Source of the DNA: Staphylococcus saprophyticus subsp. saprophyticus ATCC 15305 = NCTC 7292
GTDB taxonomy: Bacteria; Bacillota; Bacilli; Staphylococcales; Staphylococcaceae
Length of the DNA stretch: 64,000 nucleotides
Direction of reading: 5' to 3'
NCBI RefSeq assembly: GCF_000010125.1
Contig: NC_007350.1
Span: forward strand, 2,452,576-2,516,575
In this document: positions 19,030 to 28,150 of the stretch, in pieces
How the letters are laid out: each line of letters starts with the position of its first letter
Numbering within the stretch: position 1 is the stretch's first letter
Position numbers and translations under genes: made by a program
Notes under the pieces: model-generated
Database searches by the model: none
Told to the model about the DNA's origin: nothing
The model's input: the letters and a program-made list of their open reading frames with translations, nothing else

Positions 19030-20859
19030 TTAGTAAACATCTCTTTGGTAACGTTTTTCTTGTTTCATTTGAGTAAGATAGGCTTCTGCATCTGCTTCTG
19101 ACATGTCACCTTCTTGCTCTATAACACTACGAATGGTGTCATGTACATCTTTTGCCATGTGTTTTTCATCACCGCAAACATATATTGCTGCACCATCTTG
19201 TAGCCATTGATAAAATAGCTCACTTTGTTGGGCAATACGATGCTGAACATAAATTTTTTCTTCTGTATCTCGTGAAAAAGCGAGATCCAGTTTAGCTAAT
19301 GTTTCATCTTTCAGCCATGCCTGCCATTCTGTTTGATATAAAAAGTCTGTAGTAAAATATTGTTCTCCGAAAAACAACCACGTATTGCCAGATAACCCAA
19401 GCTCTTCACGTTCTTGCATATAAGATCTAAATGGTGCTACGCCTGTGCCTGGCCCTATCATAATGACTGGCGTTTCTTCATCAAATGGAAACTTAAAGTT
19501 TGGATTTTTTTTAAGGTAAATCGGTAATGTGTCTCCAGGTTGAATCCGTTCTGCTAGTTGGACAGAGCACACACCTTTACGCGTGCGTTCGTGCGCTTCA
19601 TATCGAACGGCGCCAACGGTTATATGCACTTCATCTGGTGTGGCCTCATAACTACTAGCGATAGAATATTCTCTTGCTGGCAATTTCCTTAGTAATTTAT
19701 AAAATGTTTCTGGCTTCAGTTCTGAAGTTGGAAATTCTATTAATAAATCTATGACATCGCGACCATCAACATATTGTTGTATCCATTCTGCATTGTCTAT
19801 TTGACTAAGTAACTCCGTATTGCCAAATAACTCCGCTGCTTTTTGAAGTAATGGTTTCGTCAGCTTAGTAATCTCAAAGTGTTCAGTTAACGCTTTTTCC
19901 AATGGCAATGTATCGCCATCATCATTGATTGGAATTTCAATATCTTTATCCCAACCCAGTGTCTCAATCAGTAGTGTCACAATTTCTGGTTCATTTTGAG
20001 GTAAGACTACCACGCAGTCTCCAGGTTCAAATGATTCACCGTAATTATCTAATAGCAATTCAACATGTCTAACTTCTTTGTTAGAACCTCGACCATTCAG
20101 ATTGATATTCTCTAATACTTCAGCTTTGTAAGGATTCGATTTTGAGTAACGTTTTTCTTTGGCAGATTGTACTGTTTCAGTAGAAGTCACCGTTGAACCA
20201 TGACCTGTAGATTGATTTAGAATTTCAATATTCTTATTCATCCACTTTTCAGCTAAATCATCAAAATCTAAATCACAATCTTGTCTATCCGTAAGGCGTT
20301 CAGCACCTAATTCTAATAATTTTGCATCGAAGTCTTTACCTGTTTGGCAGAAATACTCGTATGACTCGTCTCCTAATGCAAGCACGGAGAACCTTACATT
20401 TTCTAATTTTGGTGCCTTACGACTATGTATAAATTCATGAAATGTAAGTGCATTGTCTGGCGGATCACCTTCACCGTGCGTGGCAGTAATGACAAATAAA
20501 TCCTCCACTTTTTTAAATTCCTTTTGTTTAATTTCATCCATTGCCGTTAACTTAACAGTGTAATTATGTTCGACCAGTCGATCTGCAAATATTTCAGCTA
20601 AACTTTGTGCATTACCTGTTTCTGAACCATAAACTACGGTAATGTGACGATCGTTGTTTGTTTGGCTTTCGGATTCATTATTTAAAACATATTCTGCCAC
20701 CTGTTGTGGCGCCTCAGTTGTTTGTGCTACAGCCCCTTGTTGCGCTGTAAGGTAACCGGTTAACCATATTTGCTGTTCAGCAGTTAACGTCTGAAAAATT
20801 TGATTTAACTGTGCTGCTTGTTCTTGGTCAAAAGGACTATTTGATACTGATAAATTCAC
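19030..20859 (-). CDS. cysJ: NADPH-dependent sulfite reductase flavoprotein alpha subunit
   Basis: A 609-residue diflavin reductase. The order is: a short helical N-terminus (EQQIWLTGYL), a flavodoxin/FMN domain beginning VVYGSETGNAQSLAE (about residues 74-88), a linker, the FAD domain with REYSIASS (about 395-402), the NADPH domain with MIGPGTGVAPFRSYMQER (about 466-483), and the C-terminal YQRDVY. It passes electrons from NADPH to CysI. The start is GTG 20859 after GGGGTGA. A 178-base gap separates it from cysH, and a second, separate paralogue lies at 33283-35160. Confidence 0.94.
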   Translation of the reverse strand: MNLSVSNSPFDQEQAAQLNQIFQTLTAEQQIWLTGYLTAQQGAVAQTTEAPQQVAEYVLNNESESQTNNDRHITVVYGSETGNAQSLAEIFADRLVEHNYTVKLTAMDEIKQKEFKKVEDLFVITATHGEGDPPDNALTFHEFIHSRKAPKLENVRFSVLALGDESYEYFCQTGKDFDAKLLELGAERLTDRQDCDLDFDDLAEKWMNKNIEILNQSTGHGSTVTSTETVQSAKEKRYSKSNPYKAEVLENINLNGRGSNKEVRHVELLLDNYGESFEPGDCVVVLPQNEPEIVTLLIETLGWDKDIEIPINDDGDTLPLEKALTEHFEITKLTKPLLQKAAELFGNTELLSQIDNAEWIQQYVDGRDVIDLLIEFPTSELKPETFYKLLRKLPAREYSIASSYEATPDEVHITVGAVRYEAHERTRKGVCSVQLAERIQPGDTLPIYLKKNPNFKFPFDEETPVIMIGPGTGVAPFRSYMQEREELGLSGNTWLFFGEQYFTTDFLYQTEWQAWLKDETLAKLDLAFSRDTEEKIYVQHRIAQQSELFYQWLQDGAAIYVCGDEKHMAKDVHDTIRSVIEQEGDMSEADAEAYLTQMKQEKRYQRDVY

Positions 20860-21037
20860 AATGCATTCACCCCGATATTTATTTGATAAATTATAATTAT
20901 TGTCTAAATAGGTTTAATCAATTTCATTTCTTGCCATATCAACGATATAGCAATCGAATTTTATATCTTCTACAACATTCATTATATTTCCGATACGAAT
21001 ACTAGGTTATTAGTGTAAAAAAAAGAATTTACTTAAT

Positions 21038-21766
21038 TTATGGTTTATTCGTCGTATGTAGACCACATTCCGTCTTAGTAGAATTCGTCCATCTACCTGC
21101 TCTTGAATCACCATTACCAGAAACGGCCTCAGTACATGGAATACAACCAATACTTGGAAAATTGAAATCATGTAGTTCGTTATAATGTAAATCATGCGCT
21201 TTAATATAATCCCACACATCATCCCAAGTCCAATGAATCAGAGGACACACTTTTACTGATTTGAATCGTTCATCTTTATTAATAAAATTAGTTGCCTGTC
21301 GACTCGGTGATTGTTCTCTTCTTAAACCTGAAACCCAAGCTGTCGCCCCAGATAGCACTTCTTCAAGCGGTTTAATTTTACGAATATAACAACATTGATT
21401 TGGATCTTGTTTCCATAAAGCTGGCGCAACTTGATCCGCTTGTTCTTCTAAAGTAAGACTCGGTTGTTTAAGCTTAATGTTTAATTCCGGATAACGTGCT
21501 TTAACACGGTCTATCAAATCGTATGTCTCTTGAAAGTGGAGATTCGTATCTAAAAATACAATTTCCGCATCTTTCTTCACACTAGAAATTAAATCAATTA
21601 AAATCATGCCTTCTGCACCGAAACTACATGAATAAATAATAGAATCACCATATACATCGTAAGCCCATCTAATCACTTCACGTGCACCTTTAGTTTCATC
21701 AGTGATATCCAGTGTTTCAAAAGCGTGTGGATTGAAATCATCATACGTAATTTTTGTTTCTGACAT
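21038..21766 (-). CDS. cysH: Phosphoadenylyl/adenylyl-sulfate reductase, iron-sulfur type
   Basis: A 242-residue reductase converting APS or PAPS to sulfite. Besides the PP-loop YSCSFGAEG, it has both halves of the [4Fe-4S] motif: [12 protein letters not shown] (about residues 122-133) and IGCIPCTEA (about 207-215). The redox-active C-terminal motif ECGLH is also present. The CC...CxxC pair is diagnostic of the APS-reductase branch, as in Bacillus CysH, which accepts both APS and PAPS. The start is ATG 21766 behind AAAGGGGTGG; the GTG at 21778 lies in the ribosome site. It is the first gene of the operon. Confidence 0.92.
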   Translation of the reverse strand: MSETKITYDDFNPHAFETLDITDETKGAREVIRWAYDVYGDSIIYSCSFGAEGMILIDLISSVKKDAEIVFLDTNLHFQETYDLIDRVKARYPELNIKLKQPSLTLEEQADQVAPALWKQDPNQCCYIRKIKPLEEVLSGATAWVSGLRREQSPSRQATNFINKDERFKSVKVCPLIHWTWDDVWDYIKAHDLHYNELHDFNFPSIGCIPCTEAVSGNGDSRAGRWTNSTKTECGLHTTNKP

Positions 21767-21831
21767 TAACGGGTCCACCCCTTTTCTTCTAATGTACGCT
21801 TACTTAAATTCAAGTTATACTTCGTTTTTTG

Positions 21832-21849
21832 AATTATTTGAAAATAATT
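21832..21849. promoter_or_regulatory. Palindrome at the cys operon transcription start
   Basis: AATTATTT-GA-AAATAATT is a perfect 8-2-8 inverted repeat placed just after the predicted start point of the cys operon promoter. This is where a repressor would block transcription. Staphylococcal cys genes are known to be repressed by CymR, but I cannot confirm that this matches its motif. The symmetry is seen; the regulator is inferred. Confidence 0.45.
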
Positions 21850-21858
21850 ATGCTACAC

Positions 21859-21887
21859 ACTTTACTCATTGAAATTTTTTATGTCAA
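21859..21887 (-). promoter_or_regulatory. Sigma-A promoter of the sulfate assimilation operon
   Basis: On the minus strand TTGACA (21887-21882) is followed after 17 bases by TAAAGT (21864-21859), about 95 bases upstream of cysH. It is the best promoter match in the 440-base gap. The rest of the gap holds AT-rich sequence, a cre-like near-match (TTGAAACCGCTTTAA, 21937-21951) and the hmp terminator. Confidence 0.7.
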
Positions 21888-22103
21888 GTTTGTGTTTATT
21901 AAAATAAATATATTAATTTTTTGACAAAATACACCTTTGAAACCGCTTTAAAAAGCGAAGTTAAAACGTTTTATAATAATTATTTTCACAAAATAGTCAT
22001 AATAATCTAGTTACTTTCAAATCGCCCTAAAGCCTATGGTTATCATGTTTTAAATTTTTTTTAAAAATTTTTTAAATTTTAATAATAATTCTAATCTAGA
22101 AAC

Positions 22104-22156
22104 AAAAAGCGCAGGTATATAACATCAAATATTTAATTTGATGTTATATACCTGCG
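22104..22156 (-). terminator. Strong terminator of hmp
   Basis: A perfect hairpin of about 20 bp (CGCAGGTATATAACATCAAA and its complement) lies 50-100 bases after the hmp stop. It is followed on the minus strand by CTTTTTG. Confidence 0.85.
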
Positions 22157-22206
22157 TTGCAAAAATGATTAAATCTCTAATACCATAAATCTTTAATCCT
22201 TTTATA

Positions 22207-23352
22207 TTATACTGAAAAACTGAGTCTTGGTATAAATGTTTCAAAATGAACATGATTCATAGAAATACCTAATGTTTGTAATTCAGCAATCATTGCTTTT
22301 AAGAATGAGTTACCGCCACACACATAGATCTCCGTCTCATTGTCCACATATTGACGCAGTTGTTCTGATTCGATAAAACCATCTTCATCACGAAAATGAA
22401 TATCAAACTGGGCATGGTCTGATTGATTTGCAATTGTAGTTAATTTTTCTTCAAAAGCAACATTTTGTGCGTTAGATGTTGATTGTAAGAAAATAGCTGG
22501 TGTACCTATGTTAACGGCTTCATTAAACATTGAGACAAGCGGTGTAACCCCTACACCTGAACCCAAAAATAATTGTTTGTTTTCTGTATTTTCTAATTTA
22601 AATCCACCTACTGGGGCAGATATATTTAAAATGTCACCTTCAGTTACTTCATCGTGTAACACAGTAGAAACTTCACCTTCGTGCGCTTCAGTAACATCTC
22701 TTCTTACACCAAATGTTAAGTAACTTTCATCTCCATCAACAATGGAATAGTGTCTTTTTGCACGATAAGGTAATTTTTCACTAGAAATATCTACAGTTAT
22801 ATATTGTCCTGGTATAAATTGACTTAAATCAATGCGATTTGATGTGACAGTAAATGATTTAATAAGTTCTGTCTCCTCAGTGATATTTGTAACTTCAAAT
22901 GGTTTAAAACCTTCCCATGCCATTTGTTTATAAATATCTTTTTCTAAACCAATAAAGGTATCAGCGATAGCTCCATAAGCTTTTATCCATGTTTGAATAA
23001 TAGGATCATTATTTTCTAAACCTGTCACTTCTTGGATTGCCCAAATTAAATTTTCTCCAACAATATCATAATGTTCCGGTTGCACTTGTAAAGCACAATG
23101 TTTATAAACTACAGGCATTATTGCTGGTACGATAGGTGTTAAATCTTCAATGTTTTCCGCTGCTGCCAGTACTGCCATAGCAAGTGCTGATGATTGCAGT
23201 CCCTTTTTTTGATTTGTTTGGTTAAATACATTTTTTAATTCTGGATGCACTTCAAATAACCTTTTATAGAAAATTTCCGTAATAGTTTGTCCTTTTTCTT
23301 TAAGTAATGGCACTGTATCTCTAATTGTTTGAATTTCTCTTTCTGTTAACAT
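22207..23352 (-). CDS. hmp: Flavohemoglobin, nitric oxide dioxygenase
   Basis: A 381-residue flavohemoprotein that converts NO to nitrate with O2 and NADH. The N-terminal globin domain (about 1-137) contains the proximal histidine in VYKHCALQVQPEHY (about 83-96). The FAD-binding part has RAKRHYSI (about 197-204). The NAD-binding part has FLGSGVGVTPLVSM (about 264-277) and CGGNSFLKAM near 345. It is monocistronic with its own terminator. AGGAGGTATAAT precedes ATG 23352. No unambiguous NO-sensor operator is visible upstream. Confidence 0.93.
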   Translation of the reverse strand: MLTEREIQTIRDTVPLLKEKGQTITEIFYKRLFEVHPELKNVFNQTNQKKGLQSSALAMAVLAAAENIEDLTPIVPAIMPVVYKHCALQVQPEHYDIVGENLIWAIQEVTGLENNDPIIQTWIKAYGAIADTFIGLEKDIYKQMAWEGFKPFEVTNITEETELIKSFTVTSNRIDLSQFIPGQYITVDISSEKLPYRAKRHYSIVDGDESYLTFGVRRDVTEAHEGEVSTVLHDEVTEGDILNISAPVGGFKLENTENKQLFLGSGVGVTPLVSMFNEAVNIGTPAIFLQSTSNAQNVAFEEKLTTIANQSDHAQFDIHFRDEDGFIESEQLRQYVDNETEIYVCGGNSFLKAMIAELQTLGISMNHVHFETFIPRLSFSV

Positions 23353-23581
23353 ATTATACCTCCTAATTACTTCTCACCACTATTATCGTACGAAATAATA
23401 TAACTTACAATCATTAACAATTAATTCAAACATTTTCTAAATGCATAGTTCACAAAATGTTAACTAATTAAAAAAAGTATAAATTCAAATTCTTTGGTAT
23501 GTATTGATTTGCTCACATTTTATAAATTGAAATCGTATATTGTATGATCTAAAACTTTAATCCACTATGATTAGTCAACTA

Positions 23582-23631
23582 AAACCACGCTAAAAAGTCT
23601 GTACTTCACTACTTTTTAGCGTGGTTTTTTA
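23582..23631. terminator. Terminator downstream of the HAD pseudogene
   Basis: A hairpin with arms AAACCACGCTAAAAAGT and ACTTTTTAGCGTGGTTT, with T runs on both sides. It immediately follows the HAD gene stop on the minus strand. The remaining 230 bases up to hmp are AT-rich upstream sequence of hmp. Confidence 0.85.
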
Positions 23632-23634
23632 TTC

Positions 23635-24390
23635 TTATTTTTCACTTAAGTATAAATCTTCTATGACTGTTGCTACGGATTCAGCATTATTTTGAATATA
23701 CACATCATAAGCCTCAGAGCAGCCTGATGTGCCAGTCACATAAAAAGATTGTTGGGCATGGTTTAATAATTGCGTATCGTTCACATCATTTCCAAAGGCA
23801 ATATAGTTTTGTGCACCAATCATGTACTTTAAGGTAGAGTGCTTATTAATGTTTATGGCTGTAATATCTATGCTATGATCCACTTCGTGTATATGGATTG
23901 ATAATACATCCTCGTAACTTTGAAACCATTGTTTAAGTGCTTTAAATGTTTTTTCCTCAGTCGCGAATAGAATCACCTTAATTGGATGTTGAATATGAGC
24001 AACCTTCACATTCTTTGCTAAACCATCTGGATCTAATTGTCTATAAATTGGATGGCTTTCACTTACGTTAGCAGCATAGTCAAAATCTCCATCGATAATA
24101 TATTTTAAATCATAATCGCTGATTAACTTCACAATCTTTTCAAATAAATCATTCGGGATATAAGCCATGGTTTGAATTTCTCCAACTTTTGAAATAATAG
24201 AGCCATTTCCACCAATGAGCCAATGATTACTGTAATCTCTAACAACTGGTAACAAATCACCTATAGGTCGTGCTGACGCAAATATGATATCGTGTTGCCG
24301 ATTCAATTGCTGTATCACTTGATTTAACCGTCATTCTATAAATTTGCCATTAAAACAAATTGTGCCATCTATATCAAAAACAAATATCAT
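23635..24390 (-). pseudogene. HAD-superfamily (Cof-like) hydrolase with an in-frame stop at codon 20
   Basis: From ATG 24390 the frame reads MIFVFDIDGTICFNGKFIE, which contains the HAD motif I nucleophile DxDGT. It then hits TGA at 24333-24331 and continues in the same frame as RLNQVIQQLNRQHD. The rest is a complete IIB-cap HAD protein (motif II SARP, motif IV FGNDVND). The intact length would be 251 residues. Initiation downstream of the stop would lose the catalytic aspartates. It sits between parB and hmp. A single substitution could restore it, so this is a recent inactivation or a sequence error. Confidence 0.88.
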
Positions 24391-24411
24391 AGTCATACCT
24401 TTTTTAAATTT

Positions 24412-25260
24412 TTATTCGTCATGCTGATATTTAGCATTTAACTGATGAATTAATCGTTTAAATTCATCCTCTGATTTAAATTCAAACGTAATTTGGCCTT
24501 TTTTATTTTTAGTGGAAATAGCTACATTTGCACCATATTGCGCTTTAAGTTGACGTTCTTGTTGTCTAATAAACTTTGGTTTTGTTGCCTTTTGTGTAGC
24601 CTCTACTTTATCTTTATTATCACTATAATGTGTAGTGACATAATGTTCTAATTCTCTTACACTCCATGCCTCACGGGAAGCTTGTTTGGCAATTTGTTGC
24701 ATTTTTTGTTTGTCCTTAACACTTAATAATGTGCGGCCATGAGCGCTTGATAACGCACCATCTCTCACCATATTTGAAACAGTCTGTGGCAAGTTTAATA
24801 AACGCAACATATTCGCAATGTAAGGTCTAGATTTACTTAGACGTTGCGCAACATCTTGCTGCGTTAAATTTAAGTCATCCATCAATTTACGATAACTTTC
24901 CGCTTCTTCAATTGCATTTAAATCCTCACGCTGTAAATTTTCAATGATTGCAAGTTCCATCATATCTTCATCCGTAAGTGATTTAACAATCGCAGGTATT
25001 TCAGTCAATCCCGCAATTGTTGCAGCACGAAATCGCCTTTCGCCGACAACGATATGATAGCCAGAAATCGTTTTTCTCAAAACGATGGGTTGTAATATGC
25101 CGTGAAGTTTAATTGATTTGGCAAGATCATTTAATCGTTCCTCATCAAATGTTTTACGTGGTTGATATGGATTTGCCTTAACAGTAGTCATAGCTATTTT
25201 TTGAATATTTTCGTTATCTTCTATGGTTAATTGCTCATCTTGATGATTTTCGATTGTCAA
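24412..25260 (-). CDS. parB: ParB/Spo0J chromosome partitioning protein (orphan, no ParA)
   Basis: A 282-residue ParB. The N-terminal CTP-binding domain has ANPYQPRKTF (about 34-43), GILQPIVLR and the arginine patch GERRFRAATIAG (about 73-84). ENLQREDLNAIEEA, the helix-turn-helix LTQQDVAQRLSKSRPYIANMLRLL (about 131-154), and a C-terminal dimerisation domain follow. It loads on parS sites and recruits SMC. As in other staphylococci no parA/soj is adjacent, and the gene abuts the methionine operon. The related noc gene is at 58.1 kb. The frame begins at TTG 25260 after AGTAGGTG; a later start is possible. Confidence 0.9.
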   Translation of the reverse strand: MTIENHQDEQLTIEDNENIQKIAMTTVKANPYQPRKTFDEERLNDLAKSIKLHGILQPIVLRKTISGYHIVVGERRFRAATIAGLTEIPAIVKSLTDEDMMELAIIENLQREDLNAIEEAESYRKLMDDLNLTQQDVAQRLSKSRPYIANMLRLLNLPQTVSNMVRDGALSSAHGRTLLSVKDKQKMQQIAKQASREAWSVRELEHYVTTHYSDNKDKVEATQKATKPKFIRQQERQLKAQYGANVAISTKNKKGQITFEFKSEDEFKRLIHQLNAKYQHDE

Positions 25261-25389
25261 ACACCTACTTTCTATTTTCTCTAGCTCGTTTAATTTGATT
25301 TATTATTAGATGTGCCTATTATATCATCACTCATCTACCAAAGAATATAGGACAAATAATTAGTTTAATCGAAATTTTCAGATAAGTTG

Positions 25390-25418
25390 TTGACAAAAGT
25401 AATTTTAATGTGTAATCT
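25390..25418 (+). promoter_or_regulatory. Promoter of the methionine operon
   Basis: TTGACA (25390-25395), a 17-base spacer, then TAATCT (25413-25418), directly before the T-box leader. The spacing is optimal and transcription should begin near 25425. Confidence 0.75.
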
Positions 25419-25424
25419 TGGGTA

Positions 25425-25856
25425 TATCAAATTCGAAATAATAGAAACACAGTAACAAGGAAAGTAGAACTTACACTGCTGACACAGAGAGTCTTCGTAA
25501 CGCTGAAAGAAGATACAGAAAGAAAGTTTGAAAATGGCCTTTGAGTGTTGATGCCAATATGAGGTATCAACGGGCGCGCCCGTTATAGCGCTACAGTATT
25601 AACATTTTGTTAAATGGCGTACTGGATTATTCCACACGTTATCTTCTCGTTAATACTCATTTTATTTATAGAATGGGTTTTTTATTTACGAAAAATGATA
25701 ACACGATTCAGTCAACGTTACATATACAACAATTTAGCGTACTGGATAAGGTTACTTTAGTGATAATGTAACAAACAAAGGTGGTACCGCGAGCTAAGCT
25801 TTCGTCCTTTACATCCGAATTTTCGGGTTTAAAGGACGGGAGCTTTTTTTATTTTT
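25425..25856 (+). ncRNA. Methionine T-box leader RNA
   Basis: A leader of about 430 nt precedes metI. The T-box itself, AAAGGTGGTACCGCG (25777-25791), binds the uncharged tRNA acceptor end. The following terminator (GTCCTTTA...TAAAGGAC, then GGGAGC and seven T, 25797-25850) competes with the antiterminator. Stem I closes through ACACT (25472-25476 region) with AGTGT (25544-25548). It holds AGAGAG on its 5' side and the likely specifier ATG (25534-25536) on its 3' side, which is correct for tRNA-Met. A second hairpin (GTTGATGCC/GGTATCAAC) follows. The length is similar to the S. aureus met leader, which is known to be controlled by initiator tRNA and RNases. Confidence 0.9.
25656..25683 (+). 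terminator. Possible second terminator inside the T-box leader
   Basis: CTCATT (25656-25661) can pair with AATGGG (25672-25677, one G-U pair), with TTTTTT directly after. The stem is only six pairs, so it is a weak candidate for an early termination or pause site upstream of the T-box decision. Confidence 0.35.
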
Positions 25857-25874
25857 ACAAGGAGGTTAACAATT

Positions 25875-26978
25875 ATGAAAAATACTGAACTAGCACAAAT
25901 CGCATTGTCACATGATCATACAGGCGCCATAGCCAATCCAATTTACTTATCAACAGCATATCAACACCCACATCTCGGTGAGTCAACAGGATATGATTAC
26001 ACACGAACTAAGAACCCAACACGCTCAGCATTTGAGGAGGCATTTGCCAAATTGGAACACGGCACAGCTTCATTTGCAACATCAAGTGGCATGTCTGCTA
26101 TTCAATTAATATGTAATCTGTTCAAATCTGGTGACGAAATATTGGTATCTTTCGATTTATATGGTGGTACCTTTAGACTTTTCGATTTTTATGAACAACA
26201 GTATGGTATCCATTTCAAATATGTTGACTTCCTCAATTATGAAGAAGTGGAACAAAGTATTACAGAACATACTAAAGCATTGTTCATTGAACCAATCTCA
26301 AACCCACAAATGATTGAAGTAGATGTAGACCCGTTCTATATCTTAAGCAAAAAATTTAATTTATTAACTATTATAGATAATACATTTTTAACACCATACC
26401 TTTCTACGCCATTAGAAGATGGTGCAGATATCGTCTTACATTCAGCTACAAAATATATTGGCGGACATAACGACGTACTTGCTGGTGTGGTAACCGTTAA
26501 AGATAATCAACTTGCAGAACAATTAGGACAGTTACACAACATGATTGGTGCTACTTTGTCACCATTCGATAGCTACCTACTCCAACGTGGTTTAAAGACA
26601 CTCCATTTGAGAATGGATCGTTCAGAATATAATGCGAAATTACTCTCAGAACGATGTAGTGACTTAGAGGCCATCGACAAAGTGCTTTATAGCGGACGTA
26701 CAGGTATGTTGAGTTTACGTTTAAATAAAGATTATAAAGTGGATAAATTCTTAGAACATTTAAACGTCTGTATTTTTGCAGAAAGTCTTGGTGGTACAGA
26801 AACATTTATCACATTTCCATATACACAAACACATGTAGATATGCCAGACGCAGAGAAAGACAAACGGGGCATCGATGAATATTTGATTAGGTTATCCATC
26901 GGTATCGAAGACTATGAAGATATCGAACAAGACATTATTCAAGCATTAGAAAAATCTAAACAAGGAGTGATTTCATGA
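25875..26978 (+). CDS. metI: Cystathionine gamma-synthase / O-acyl-homoserine thiolyase
   Basis: A 367-residue PLP enzyme joining an activated homoserine to cysteine to form cystathionine. Cys/Met-metabolism PLP family motifs are YDYTRTKNPTR (residues about 39-49), DNTFLTPYLSTP (about 174-185) and the PLP-lysine segment LHSATKYIGGHNDVLAG (about 194-210). It is the first gene of the operon, with AAGGAGG before ATG 25875. It overlaps metC by four bases (ATGA), implying translational coupling. Confidence 0.92.
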   Translation: MKNTELAQIALSHDHTGAIANPIYLSTAYQHPHLGESTGYDYTRTKNPTRSAFEEAFAKLEHGTASFATSSGMSAIQLICNLFKSGDEILVSFDLYGGTFRLFDFYEQQYGIHFKYVDFLNYEEVEQSITEHTKALFIEPISNPQMIEVDVDPFYILSKKFNLLTIIDNTFLTPYLSTPLEDGADIVLHSATKYIGGHNDVLAGVVTVKDNQLAEQLGQLHNMIGATLSPFDSYLLQRGLKTLHLRMDRSEYNAKLLSERCSDLEAIDKVLYSGRTGMLSLRLNKDYKVDKFLEHLNVCIFAESLGGTETFITFPYTQTHVDMPDAEKDKRGIDEYLIRLSIGIEDYEDIEQDIIQALEKSKQGVIS

Positions 26979-28150
26979 GTTTATCAAAAGAAACTGAAGT
27001 AATATTCGATTCACATAGAGGTGTAGATTACGATTCTGCAAATCCTCCTTTATATGATTCTTCAACTTTCCATCAAAAAACGCTTGGCGGCGGTGCACAA
27101 TATGATTATGCCAGAAGTGGTAATCCAAACCGTGCCTTATTAGAAGAAAAATTAGCTAAATTGGAAGGCGGAAGTCATGCCTTTGCATACGCATCAGGTA
27201 TCGCAGCCATTTCAGCTGTGTTATTAACTTTAAATGCAGGTGATCATGTCATCTTACCTGATGATGTTTATGGAGGTACGTTTAGATTAACAGAACAAAT
27301 TCTAACTCGTTTTAATATACAATTTTCAACTATTGATACGACGCATTTAAATGAAATTGAAGAGGCTATTCAAGATAATACTAAACTGATATATATTGAA
27401 ACACCTTCTAATCCACTGTTTAAAATTACAGACATTAGAGGCGCAGCCGATATTGCTAAAAAACATCATCTCAAACTCGCCGTAGACAATACGTTTATGA
27501 CACCACTAGGACAATCACCCTTAGCTCTCGGCGCTGATATTGTCGTGCATAGTGCTACCAAATTCTTAAGTGGACATACTGATATTATTGCAGGCGTAGC
27601 AATAACAAACGATCAAACGATTGCCGATGCATTATATTTATTACAAAACGGTACAGGTACTGCCCTATCTGCTCAAGATAGTTGGACACTGGCTAAACAC
27701 TTAAAAACATTACCTGTACGTTTTAATCAATCAGTTGAAAACACTAAAAAACTTTATGAGTATCTAGCGCAACGTGATGAAATTGCAGAAGTCTATTACC
27801 CTGGAAATAGCGATTTACATTTATCTCAAGCAAGTCATGGCGGTGCTGTATTAGGTTTCCGCTTAAAAGATGAGACAAAAGCGCAAGATTTTGTAGATGC
27901 CCTTTCCTTACCTTTAGTTTCCGTCAGCTTAGGTGGTGTTGAAACAATACTTTCACACCCTGCTACGATGTCACATGCAGCTGTACCTAAAGAAGTAAGA
28001 GAAGCCAGAAATATCACTTTTGGATTATTTAGATTAAGCGTTGGATTAGAAACTGCAGATGAATTAATCTCTGATCTAAATTATGCATTTAAGGAGGCCT
28101 TCAATGAGTCAACTACTCGACAAACTAAAGCACAACATATTAGTAGCTGA
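26975..28150 (+). CDS. metC: Cystathionine beta-lyase
   Basis: A 391-residue PLP enzyme cleaving cystathionine to homocysteine, pyruvate and ammonia. It has YDYARSGNPNR (about residues 43-53), YIETPSNPLFK, DNTFMTPLGQSP and the PLP-lysine motif VHSATKFLSGHTD (about 191-203). It is homologous to MetI but belongs to the MetC branch. Its 3' end overlaps the next gene by 47 bases. Confidence 0.92.
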   Translation: MSLSKETEVIFDSHRGVDYDSANPPLYDSSTFHQKTLGGGAQYDYARSGNPNRALLEEKLAKLEGGSHAFAYASGIAAISAVLLTLNAGDHVILPDDVYGGTFRLTEQILTRFNIQFSTIDTTHLNEIEEAIQDNTKLIYIETPSNPLFKITDIRGAADIAKKHHLKLAVDNTFMTPLGQSPLALGADIVVHSATKFLSGHTDIIAGVAITNDQTIADALYLLQNGTGTALSAQDSWTLAKHLKTLPVRFNQSVENTKKLYEYLAQRDEIAEVYYPGNSDLHLSQASHGGAVLGFRLKDETKAQDFVDALSLPLVSVSLGGVETILSHPATMSHAAVPKEVREARNITFGLFRLSVGLETADELISDLNYAFKEAFNESTTRQTKAQHISS

